From contig DGWC01000058.1 in assembly GCA_002395135.1 (NCBI GenBank), forward strand, positions 172-9,745: a DNA stretch of 9,574 bases, read 5' to 3'. Shown here in pieces: positions 1 to 5,851 of this stretch. The stretch is from Prevotella sp. UBA4268. Its GTDB lineage: Bacteria; Bacteroidota; Bacteroidia; Bacteroidales; Bacteroidaceae. The stretch's first letter is position 1; each line of letters starts with the position of its first letter. The notes under the pieces are model-generated. The model saw only the letters and a list, made by a program, of their open reading frames with translations, had not been told where the DNA came from and did no database searches. The position numbers and the translations under genes are program-made.

Positions 1-942
1 ATCTGCATCTCGCAGATGTCGTGGGGCATCGGCCCGATGATCATTCTGCTGCTCGGTATGTTCTTTGCTCCGGGCGGATACCTGTTCGGATGGGTGGAAA
101 GCGTGGCGCATGCCTTTGGCGGTTCGGCCATGGCCGAGAACGCTGTCAATGTGTTCAGTTCGCGCATTGTGTTCCTGTCGCTGTTCATCGTGGCATTTAT
201 TGCCTGGAATTTGCAGCGTAAACTGGAGGAAAGCAGCGAATGGAAGGCCAGCAAAGAGGCTGCCAAGGCAAAGGGCGAGAACACAGGACTGCTACATGCC
301 TTCAGCGTTTTGTTCTCCAACAAGATAGCCGTGAAGACGGTGTGCTTCCTTGCCGGTATCTATCTCACGTGGAATCTGGTGGCATCGGTGATGGGATTCT
401 TCCAGCCGCACATCTATGAAACGGCTGGCGGTGTGAGCAATGAGCAAGCCAACTGGATGAACTGCATCCAGTGGGCCATCATCGTGGGCGTTACGTTCAT
501 CGTTTCCAAACTGGTTGACAAGACAAGTCACAAACTGATTTACGTGTTCGGACTGCTCGTGGCCATCAGTGCGTGGCTCATTATTGTGACCATCGGCGTG
601 AACGGAAAGGCCGGATTGTGGGCTTTCGCAATTCTTTGGGGCATCCAGGGCGGTACATCTGTGCAGATATTCTATGCCTTATGGGGAACAGAACTCTTCC
701 CCGCCAAGTTCCGTGCTGGCGCTCAGGGCTTCATGTTCTTCGTGGTGCGTGGCTTGTCTGCCTTGTGGGGACTTCTCTTCACCTATATTTATGGTGAGAA
801 CGGCGAAGGATTCACGTTGGCAGCCTATTGTATGATTGCCCTTCTGCTCATTTCGCTGATCGTGGGAATCATCGGTTGCCCCAACACCCGAGGCAAGTCG
901 CTCGCGCAGATTACCAAGGAACGCTACGGCGACAACTATTAA
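1..942 (+). CDS. MFS transporter, probable sugar porter (5'-truncated)
   Basis: This is an inner-membrane secondary transporter, probably moving a sugar or related polyol with a cation. The reading frame is open from base 1 with no stop, so the true start lies upstream; the ATG at 16 is internal. About 313 residues are visible, against roughly 450-500 for the family. Counting from base 1, eight hydrophobic segments lie near residues 7-30, 54-70, 108-132, 153-171, 178-199, 204-226, 243-263 and 271-291, consistent with helices 5-12. The hydrophilic stretch at 71-107 fits the central cytoplasmic loop. ELFPAKFRAGAQGF (about 231-244) and the terminal PNTRGKSLAQI (about 294-304) resemble the sugar-porter signatures (ELFPtxxRaxaxG and PETKGrSLeEI). 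It is not RhaT, which belongs to a different superfamily. The substrate cannot be read from the sequence. No clear intrinsic terminator follows directly. Confidence 0.85.
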   Translation: MCISQMSWGIGPMIILLLGMFFAPGGYLFGWVESVAHAFGGSAMAENAVNVFSSRIVFLSLFIVAFIAWNLQRKLEESSEWKASKEAAKAKGENTGLLHAFSVLFSNKIAVKTVCFLAGIYLTWNLVASVMGFFQPHIYETAGGVSNEQANWMNCIQWAIIVGVTFIVSKLVDKTSHKLIYVFGLLVAISAWLIIVTIGVNGKAGLWAFAILWGIQGGTSVQIFYALWGTELFPAKFRAGAQGFMFFVVRGLSALWGLLFTYIYGENGEGFTLAAYCMIALLLISLIVGIIGCPNTRGKSLAQITKERYGDNY

Positions 943-960
943 GCGGTAGTGCTCTTCGGG

Positions 961-1105
961 GAGTTCAAGCGTTTCGAAACAAAGGAATTCGGATATTCGA
1001 TGCTCTTGAACTCTGGAGTTTGAAATGCAGGAGTTCAGAATTCAGGAATGCAGAAGTAAGACAATAGTCTTGCCGAGCCTTTCTCCACGGAGTTCTGAAC
1101 TCCTG
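961..1105. repeat. GAGTTC/GAACTC inverted-repeat cluster
   Basis: Non-coding stretch after the MFS gene. GAGTTC occurs at 961-966, 1031-1036 and 1090-1095, and its complement GAACTC at 1008-1013 and 1097-1102. The arms CAGGAGTTCAGAA (1028-1040) and TTCTGAACTCCTG (1093-1105) are a perfect 13-bp inverted repeat. The stem can extend inward to 1043/1090 with one G-U pair. A 10-bp palindrome GTTTCGAAAC lies at 971-980. The stem could form a long RNA hairpin or be a degenerate intergenic repeat; no clean T-tract follows, so terminator function is doubtful. From 1106 to 1265 I see nothing further that is convincing. Confidence 0.6.
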
Positions 1106-1265
1106 TTGTTTTCTCCCCGTGAACGTCCTCTCCTTGTCATCTCTCATCGCGCTATTTACGGCATTTTGAACGTCTAATTCCAGTCTCGGCGTGAAAAATG
1201 ATGTGATTTTAGAAGATTTTGATTAGATTAACAATCAAAATCATGTACGGCCTTTGTTTTTTTCG

Positions 1266-1273
1266 TAACTTTG
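1266..1273 (+). promoter_or_regulatory. Bacteroidetes -7 box for the Lnb-like gene
   Basis: TAACTTTG is an exact match to the Bacteroidetes -7 consensus TAnnTTTG and sits 14 bases before the ATG at 1288. A TTTG -33 element at the expected 19-21 base spacing is not evident; the TTTG at 1253-1256 is too close. The inferred transcription start is near 1279. That excludes the upstream in-frame TTG at 1219 as the start codon. Confidence 0.55.
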
Positions 1274-1287
1274 CAATCTCCAACATA

Positions 1288-2568
1288 ATGTTTGTGAAAG
1301 TGAATAGAGTTGTTCATTCTTGTTTGTTACGTATGGTCATGGCAACGGTGATGCTGTTGTTATGGGCGGGTGGCGTGTGTTCCCAGAACATTGGAACGAC
1401 AGCCGAGAGCGATGCAACTGCTGAGATTGCAGGCAAGGGCGACTCCGTTTACGTGGCACCAGACAGCAGCAATTTCGTGAAAGCAAGCATCCTGATACTG
1501 GAGCCCATGAACAAGGTGTATTCCGTTTTCGGCCATTCTGCTTTCAGAATGGAATGCCCGTCGGCCAAATTGGACTATGTGTTCACTTTCGAGAGCGACC
1601 CCGGTGTGAGCGGATTCATCACGTTCTTCGCAGGCAAGGCAAAGGCTGCTTTCGTGGCAGTGCCTACAGACAGGTTCCTGAAAGACCTCATGAAAGAGCG
1701 GCGCGGTGTGAAGCAATACGAGTTGGAACTGACTCATCACGAGAAGCAAGAACTCTGGCGGTATCTGGATAACGACATGATGGAGGGCAGGCACCGCAAG
1801 TTTAACCTGTTGCTCAACAATTGCGTGTCGATGACCATCTTGAAAATCCATCAGGCATCCATCGACGAGCGACTGGTGTGGGCACCTTGGCAGGGTTCCA
1901 TGCTGCTCAACAACGGTGATTTGGTGAGGCACAATGCGCGCCGTTCAGCGTGGGCCGAGTTCCTGTTCGTCACGTTCTTGGGAACTGGCTATGATGATTA
2001 TTACGATCAGGAACTGAGGCTTTGTCCGGAAATACTCGTTGATGAGTTGAGGCGTGCCTCGTTTGTCAATAATGAAACAGGCGAAAAGCGCCCGGTGATG
2101 ACCGATGCCGGACAGGAACTGCTGCCAGAATACAAGTCGCTGCGCGAGTATACCGTCACGCCGACGGTGCTCTTTGGCGCATTGCTGTTGCTGGTGTGCC
2201 TGCTCACATTGGCTGAGTGGACGCTGAAATGGCAGCGTGCAGCGCGGTGGATGGACTGCATCCTGTTTACGTTGCAGAGCCTTTTGGGACTGGTACTGGT
2301 ATATATCACCTTCGTGTCGGAGATATTTGGACTGTTGTGGAACTGGTATCTGATCCCAATCAATCCGCTCCCGCTCGTGCTGTGGCTCTGTTTCCGCAAG
2401 CGAAAAGACTTTGGCAAAGTGTATCTGCTATATACAATAGTGCTCGTAGTGTTCCTCGTGCTCACTCCATTTATCTCGCAACTTGATGTGGCTCATCAAC
2501 TGATCACTGCCACGATGGCTGTGAGGTGCGGCAGCAACTATCTGTCATATCGGCAGAACAAAAGATAA
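1288..2568 (+). CDS. lnb: Lnb-family lipoprotein N-acyltransferase (DUF4105)
   Basis: Predicted envelope enzyme of 426 residues. From the ATG at 1288, a basic N-region and a hydrophobic core (about 16-30) form a signal or anchor sequence. Residues about 65-205 match the DUF4105/Lnb N-terminal periplasmic domain, an NlpC/P60-like fold. The expected catalytic pair is His83 in VFGHSAFR and Cys179 in LLLNNCVS. Four or five membrane segments follow, near 293-311, 323-343, 345-369 (with the polar WNWYLIPINPLP stretch), 377-398 and perhaps 402-416. From memory, this family was recently tied to adding the third acyl chain to lipoproteins in Bacteroides, a role filled by Lnt in proteobacteria; I cannot confirm that for this copy. 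The frame is open back to a TTG at 1219, but a -7 box lies inside that extension. ATG 1333, just before the hydrophobic core, is an alternative start. It appears to be transcribed alone. Confidence 0.75.
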   Translation: MFVKVNRVVHSCLLRMVMATVMLLLWAGGVCSQNIGTTAESDATAEIAGKGDSVYVAPDSSNFVKASILILEPMNKVYSVFGHSAFRMECPSAKLDYVFTFESDPGVSGFITFFAGKAKAAFVAVPTDRFLKDLMKERRGVKQYELELTHHEKQELWRYLDNDMMEGRHRKFNLLLNNCVSMTILKIHQASIDERLVWAPWQGSMLLNNGDLVRHNARRSAWAEFLFVTFLGTGYDDYYDQELRLCPEILVDELRRASFVNNETGEKRPVMTDAGQELLPEYKSLREYTVTPTVLFGALLLLVCLLTLAEWTLKWQRAARWMDCILFTLQSLLGLVLVYITFVSEIFGLLWNWYLIPINPLPLVLWLCFRKRKDFGKVYLLYTIVLVVFLVLTPFISQLDVAHQLITATMAVRCGSNYLSYRQNKR

Positions 2569-2598
2569 AGATTAACCACAAGATAAAGAATTAACCAC
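2563..2598. repeat. 17/18-bp tandem duplication over the stop codon
   Basis: AGATAAAGATTAACCAC(A) at 2563-2580 is followed directly by AGATAAAGAATTAACCAC at 2581-2598. The second copy has one extra A. The first copy contains the final Arg codon and the TAA stop of the upstream gene, so the duplication lies just outside the coding sequence. It looks like a slippage or recent duplication product; no function is evident. Confidence 0.7.
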
Positions 2599-2608
2599 TC
2601 TTTATGTG

Positions 2609-2719
2609 ATGAACATCTCGGAATCGGGTAGGGATGAGAGTCCTTTCCCATGGCTTATGGCCACGGCTGCTGCCGTTGCAATGGGTATGATGGATTCGTT
2701 TTTGGGGTGCATCATGTAA
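2609..2719 (+). CDS. Possible 36-residue small membrane or leader peptide
   Basis: A short ORF runs from ATG 2609 to TAA 2717-2719, ending 21 bases before the next gene. The N-terminal third is polar (MNISESGRDESPF). The remainder is hydrophobic and rich in Ala and Met (PWLMATAAAVAMGMMDS, then FLGCIM), long enough for one membrane span. There is no purine-rich Shine-Dalgarno sequence before the ATG, and I recognise no family. It could be a small membrane protein, a translated leader for the downstream exported-protein gene, or chance. The opposite strand is also open here, so the open frame alone is weak evidence. Confidence 0.25.
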   Translation: MNISESGRDESPFPWLMATAAAVAMGMMDSFLGCIM

Positions 2720-2728
2720 GATTTGAAA

Positions 2729-2733
2729 AAGGA
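2729..2733 (+). promoter_or_regulatory. Shine-Dalgarno site choosing ATG 2741
   Basis: AAGGA followed by an A-rich spacer sits 7 bases before ATG 2741. It overlaps an upstream in-frame TTG at 2723, which would add only six Lys/Glu/Arg-rich residues. The site and the signal peptide that follows favour ATG 2741. The surroundings (AAGGAAAAAAGAATGAAT) resemble the start region of the next gene at 4538-4558. Confidence 0.55.
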
Positions 2734-2740
2734 AAAAAGA

Positions 2741-4537
2741 ATGAATATGTTTGTTAGATGGAAGCATGCGTTGCTTCTGATGGTGGCTTTTGTATGGAGC
2801 CTTTCTGGATATGCCGCCGCCCGCAACTCTTATCTGTATCGGACCGTCGTATCGGTCAGTCCCACAGGGGCAGGAACCGTTTACGCTTCTTACGTCGCTG
2901 ATGACGGACATAGGATCGATAACCCGACATCAAGCGGCAATCAGTATGATGCTACAGTAAGATCCTACAACAACAATGTGTCGGTTACGCTCAATGCCAC
3001 GGCCAATTCTGGCTATCGTTTCCTGCGATGGGTAGCCAGCGATGGCACTGTTATCAGTTCTACGAACTCATCGCCCAACACCACGCTGACGTATAATACG
3101 AATGGGGCAAGTAATACACCTCATTACGGTTTTTTGGGAATTGGGCGCTATACAGAATACACAACTCGTCGCTCATTCTCGTATACGGCCTATTTTGCCG
3201 TGGAAGGTTCTGTTGTGGCACGAGTGGAATCTGGCCAGGAGCAAGTTGGAACGGCAGTGGTGGCTGATGATGAAATCATTCCAGGAGAAGAGGTAACGCT
3301 GGTGGCTTCCACCATCAATGGCAGTGAATTGTTGGGCTGGGCATTCGACTATTGGGAGTTGAACGGCCAAAAGGTGTCGGAAAGCAGCGAAATAAAGGTG
3401 ACCGTCCCCACCAGCACGGTAACTTACATTGCGCATTTTGCCAAAGCCGATACTGAGAACTATTGCTTTATCAGGAATAAAGCCACAGGCAAATATCTGA
3501 AAATCTCTGACACGAAAGCCTATACCGCACCAACTGAGAGCAACCCCACATCGTCTTTCAACGGCTCGTTCACAATGCAAAACGCTACTAAGGCCATTTC
3601 CGATCCAGGCTGTGTGTTCATTCTTATAGGTCAGGGCGACAATGGCGGCGTGAAGAATGCCTCTTTGATCTGTCAGGGAAAGTCTGTCGGCAACCAAAAC
3701 GGGTCGGTGATCATTACCAAAGCGCTGAGGGTGTCACCATTGAATGAGGGAACTTATACTATCTCAACGGTATATAGCCAAGGTGGAAATGATTACACCC
3801 TTTATTTCAGAGACAATAACGGCACGCCCGACATGGCGATTGCCACTGGAGAAACGTCGGAGTGGGAAATACTGAATCTGAACCTTGCCACCCTGAATCA
3901 GTATTATTTCGGGGCAGCCCCCAATGCCTTGCTGGAGCGCGATGGCAAATATTACACCACGCTCTATACCACTTTTCCCTATGAGTTGCAGAGTGGAAAG
4001 GCCTATTATGTGAATAGCGAGAGCATTAAGCATGAGGACGAGAAAGTCATTGTTACGTGCAAGGAGATTTCGGGTGGCAAAGTTCCCGCCAATCAGGGCG
4101 TGATCATTGAGTGTGATGCCACCGATCCTTCTGCCAACAAGATTCTTCCATTGGCGTTTACGGCTACCGATATTCCGAATCTTGACGACAACCTGCTCCA
4201 AGGCCATATCAAGATTCAACACGGCAGCAGGGCTGGCGATGGCAGCACGCTCTTCGTGCTATCTTCTGTGGGCGATGCCGGTCTGGGCTTCTACCGGCTG
4301 TCTTCTGGCACCGCCATGCCCGACAACAAGGTGTTTGTGATTCTCGATGATGAGTTACAGAATGCAGCAAAGAACGCCCTGTTCCGCTTTTCTGATGATG
4401 CCGCCACAGGCATTCGCGACATGGCTCCTGCCGTTGAGAAGAGTGGCGATGCCATCTACGATCTTCAGGGGCGCAAGGTAGAGAAAACCACTCGCGGCGT
4501 TTATATCGTGAATGGAAAAAAACTGCTTGTTAAATAG
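2741..4537 (+). CDS. Exported beta-rich protein with InlB-B-like repeats and C-terminal sorting-type tail
   Basis: A 598-residue exported protein of unknown function. Residues 1-26 form a signal peptide (basic VRWKH, hydrophobic LLLMVAFVWSLSG, cleavage near YAA-ARN). Two divergent InlB-B/Flg_new-like beta repeats follow, about 37-152 (ending SYTAYF, with GYRFLRWVASDG) and about 158-233 (ending TYIAHF). Residues about 240-380 start with YCFIRNKATGKYLKISD, which suggests a ricin-type beta-trefoil, though this is uncertain. Residues about 385-550 hold the YYTTLYTTFPYELQSGKAYY and GGKVPANQGVIIE motifs seen in uncharacterised Prevotella secreted proteins. The last 27 residues (IYDLQGRKVE to NGKKLLVK) are a type A-like C-terminal sorting tail, implying type IX secretion or a surface location if that machinery is present. 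No catalytic motif is visible; the repeats suggest binding or adhesion. It is followed after 15 bases by the small acidic-protein gene, probably in one transcript. Confidence 0.8.
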   Translation: MNMFVRWKHALLLMVAFVWSLSGYAAARNSYLYRTVVSVSPTGAGTVYASYVADDGHRIDNPTSSGNQYDATVRSYNNNVSVTLNATANSGYRFLRWVASDGTVISSTNSSPNTTLTYNTNGASNTPHYGFLGIGRYTEYTTRRSFSYTAYFAVEGSVVARVESGQEQVGTAVVADDEIIPGEEVTLVASTINGSELLGWAFDYWELNGQKVSESSEIKVTVPTSTVTYIAHFAKADTENYCFIRNKATGKYLKISDTKAYTAPTESNPTSSFNGSFTMQNATKAISDPGCVFILIGQGDNGGVKNASLICQGKSVGNQNGSVIITKALRVSPLNEGTYTISTVYSQGGNDYTLYFRDNNGTPDMAIATGETSEWEILNLNLATLNQYYFGAAPNALLERDGKYYTTLYTTFPYELQSGKAYYVNSESIKHEDEKVIVTCKEISGGKVPANQGVIIECDATDPSANKILPLAFTATDIPNLDDNLLQGHIKIQHGSRAGDGSTLFVLSSVGDAGLGFYRLSSGTAMPDNKVFVILDDELQNAAKNALFRFSDDAATGIRDMAPAVEKSGDAIYDLQGRKVEKTTRGVYIVNGKKLLVK

Positions 4538-4544
4538 AAGGAGG
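4538..4544 (+). promoter_or_regulatory. Strong Shine-Dalgarno site
   Basis: AAGGAGG, a full match to the canonical anti-16S pairing sequence, starts one base after the upstream stop codon and lies 8 bases before ATG 4553. Such perfect sites are uncommon in Bacteroidetes, where most genes lack them. It supports real translation of the small downstream gene and its coupling to the upstream gene. Confidence 0.75.
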
Positions 4545-4552
4545 AAAAGAGA

Positions 4553-4774
4553 ATGAATCTACAGAAAAAGAAATACCTCTCGCCCGAGTGCCTGGTTGTG
4601 AAAGTGGCAACCGGCTGGCTGATGGATATAGACATCCCTGTGAATACGAGCAAGACGACGGATGTTGTAGGTGCCAAGCATACGATGATGTTTGACGATG
4701 AATGGGAAATGGACACCAACCGGAAGAACTTATGGTCGGACGACGATGACGACGATGGAGTACAGATTCCGTAA
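4553..4774 (+). CDS. Small acidic protein (73 aa), unknown function
   Basis: A 73-residue protein with a lysine-rich start, then KYLSPECLVVKVATGWLMD (7-25), a polar middle, and a very acidic C-terminus with FDDEWEMD (48-54) and six consecutive Asp (63-68). It has no signal peptide or membrane segment. I recall many short Prevotella and Bacteroides proteins with a similar KKYxxPExxVVxx N-terminus and an acidic tail encoded beside exported-protein genes, but I know no function for them. The gene has a perfect Shine-Dalgarno site, starts 15 bases after the preceding stop, and ends before a strong terminator, so it is the last gene of a two-gene unit. Possible roles are a binding partner, chaperone or modified peptide precursor; none is shown by the sequence. 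Asp-rich tails can also bind divalent cations. The single Cys13 is in the conserved-looking part. Confidence 0.75.
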   Translation: MNLQKKKYLSPECLVVKVATGWLMDIDIPVNTSKTTDVVGAKHTMMFDDEWEMDTNRKNLWSDDDDDDGVQIP

Positions 4775-4801
4775 GTAGTCAATCTTCTCATACAAAAAAG
4801 G

Positions 4802-4839
4802 TTCCGCCTCGCAATGAATAGAACAGTTGCGAGGCGGAA
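4802..4839. terminator. Bidirectional intrinsic terminator
   Basis: A perfect 13-bp stem, TTCCGCCTCGCAA (4802-4814) with TTGCGAGGCGGAA (4827-4839), encloses a 12-base loop. A T-rich run follows on the plus strand (4840-4848), and an A-run at 4794-4799 provides the U-tract for the minus strand. It lies between convergent genes ending at 4774 (+) and 4897 (-) and can serve both. A smaller GCCTCG-GAG-CGAGGC hairpin at 4857-4871 lies between it and the aldolase stop. Confidence 0.92.
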
Positions 4840-4896
4840 TCTTTTTCTTGTCTGATGCCTCGGAGCGAGGCTTCGACCCAGTGATGATCGCGTGTG

Positions 4897-5706
4897 TTAT
4901 TTCGGCAGGTTGAAGGCAACGGTCATTTCCTTCATCTGCTCATCGCTCATTCCTTCGGGCGTGAATCCCATGCATTTGGCATCAATATAGATTTTGGCCG
5001 CCTTGGAAAGCACGTCAATCTGGTCGAAGGCATCCATCACGTCGAGTCCTTGTGCAAACACTCCGTGCTTCTCCCACAACACCACATCGTAGTCGTCGAG
5101 TTCCTTCAGTGTGGCATCAGCCAGTTCAACGCTGCCGGGCAGTTTGTAGGGAATGATGCCCAGTCCTAACGGACAGAATGCTTTGGTCTCTGGAATCATG
5201 CTCCACAGAATCTTGGTGAGCACATCCTTACCCAGCATTTCGCGGTTATGGCTCATGGCAACCAGTTCAATGGGGTGAGTATGCACCGTTGCGTTGTAGG
5301 GGCTTCCCTTTTCAATCAGGTGGTTGTGCACGGTGAGGTGGCTCGGCAGTTCGCTTGTGGGCTGCACCAGATTGTCTGCGATGATTACGTAACTGGCACA
5401 ATCGTCCAAGATGCGTATCACGCTGCCGTTGTCCATCGGCCATCGGGCCAGGTCGCGCATGCGTTTGCCCGTGCCTTTGCAATAGAAATAGTTGCCTTTC
5501 AGCAGCGGCAACGTAACGCCAATCTGTTTCACTTCGCTGATGGCAGGCATCTGCCGAATCTTGTCGTCCACAAATTTGGTGATGTTCACGGTGATGTTTC
5601 CGCCGTTGCGCTCTGCCCATCCGTTTTGCCAAAGGTAGCCGGCAACTTCTGCAATCTTTTCGATTTCCTGCTTCAGGGCAGGTCTTCCTTCCAGTATACT
5701 CTTCAT
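4897..5706 (-). CDS. rhaD: Rhamnulose-1-phosphate aldolase
   Basis: Class II, zinc-dependent cytoplasmic aldolase that splits L-rhamnulose 1-phosphate into dihydroxyacetone phosphate and L-lactaldehyde, the last step of the L-rhamnose pathway. The length of 269 residues fits the family (E. coli RhaD is about 274). Key residues are visible by comparison: the phosphate-binding NGGN (34-37), the catalytic Glu119 in PTSELPSHL, zinc ligands His142 and His144 in VHTHPIEL, and the third ligand His214 in EKHGVF. The start ATG at 5704-5706 is preceded by an A-rich leader without a strong Shine-Dalgarno site. The rhamnose isomerase, kinase and transporter genes are not in the window, so this copy stands alone between a convergent terminator and a divergent gene. 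Related class II aldolases such as fuculose-phosphate aldolase are shorter; the extended sequence and motif spacing favour RhaD. Confidence 0.92.
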   Translation of the reverse strand: MKSILEGRPALKQEIEKIAEVAGYLWQNGWAERNGGNITVNITKFVDDKIRQMPAISEVKQIGVTLPLLKGNYFYCKGTGKRMRDLARWPMDNGSVIRILDDCASYVIIADNLVQPTSELPSHLTVHNHLIEKGSPYNATVHTHPIELVAMSHNREMLGKDVLTKILWSMIPETKAFCPLGLGIIPYKLPGSVELADATLKELDDYDVVLWEKHGVFAQGLDVMDAFDQIDVLSKAAKIYIDAKCMGFTPEGMSDEQMKEMTVAFNLPK

Positions 5707-5751
5707 GTTTGATTTGTTTTATGAGGGTTGAAACTTCTTCTTGTAATGTTG

Positions 5752-5759
5752 CAAAGGTA
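5752..5759 (-). promoter_or_regulatory. -7 box for rhaD
   Basis: Read on the minus strand, this is TACCTTTG, an exact TAnnTTTG match. It predicts a transcription start near 5745 and a leader of about 40 bases before the rhaD ATG. No TTTG is seen at the -33 position, so activation by a regulator is possible. It is the mirror image of the box at 5805-5812. Confidence 0.6.
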
Positions 5760-5804
5760 ATAAAAAATAATGAATTACGGGTGATGAATTATGAATTATT
5801 TTTG

Positions 5805-5812
5805 TACCTTTG
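5805..5812 (+). promoter_or_regulatory. -7 box for the 216-aa protein gene
   Basis: TACCTTTG matches the Bacteroidetes -7 consensus exactly. The predicted transcription start is near 5819, giving about 33 bases of leader to ATG 5852. A TTTG -33 element is not seen at the right spacing. The box overlaps the in-frame TTG at 5810, which argues against that codon as the start. Confidence 0.6.
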
Positions 5813-5851
5813 TATGCTCGTATGCAATTATGTGTAAAAAATGCAGATATC

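Noticed and set aside
1..942. MFS gene as the rhamnose permease RhaT
   Set aside because: RhaT belongs to the drug/metabolite transporter superfamily; this protein carries sugar-porter signatures and is separated from rhaD by three or four genes on the other strand.
965..1147. 60-codon minus-strand frame in the spacer after the MFS gene
   Set aside because: It coincides with the GAGTTC/GAACTC repeats, has no ribosome site and a random-looking product.
1253..1256. TTTG as -33 element for the lnb promoter
   Set aside because: Only 9 bases separate it from the -7 box, whereas 19-21 are expected.
1219..1287. TTG-initiated N-terminal extension of the Lnb-like protein
   Set aside because: A consensus -7 promoter box lies inside the extension, and the added residues precede a signal sequence that is complete without them.
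1360..1932. 190-codon open frame on the minus strand, opposite the Lnb-like gene
   Set aside because: The translation has no recognisable domain and is rich in His, Cys and Gln as expected from reading a coding strand backwards; the plus-strand frame has clear catalytic motifs and membrane helices.
2591..2911. Overlapping minus-strand frames of 74 and 106 codons near the exported-protein start
   Set aside because: They cross the signal peptide and ribosome site of the plus-strand gene, lack a promoter and show no family resemblance.
3173..3697. 174-codon minus-strand frame opposite the exported-protein gene
   Set aside because: No start signal or domain; the plus strand encodes a signal peptide and continuous beta-rich domains through this region.
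5248..5712. 154-codon plus-strand frame opposite rhaD
   Set aside because: It is a shadow of rhaD, whose zinc and catalytic residues are all in place; the composition is unnatural and no motif is seen.
5810..5851. TTG-initiated extension of the 216-residue protein
   Set aside because: The TTG is part of the -7 box TACCTTTG, so it would lie upstream of the transcript.
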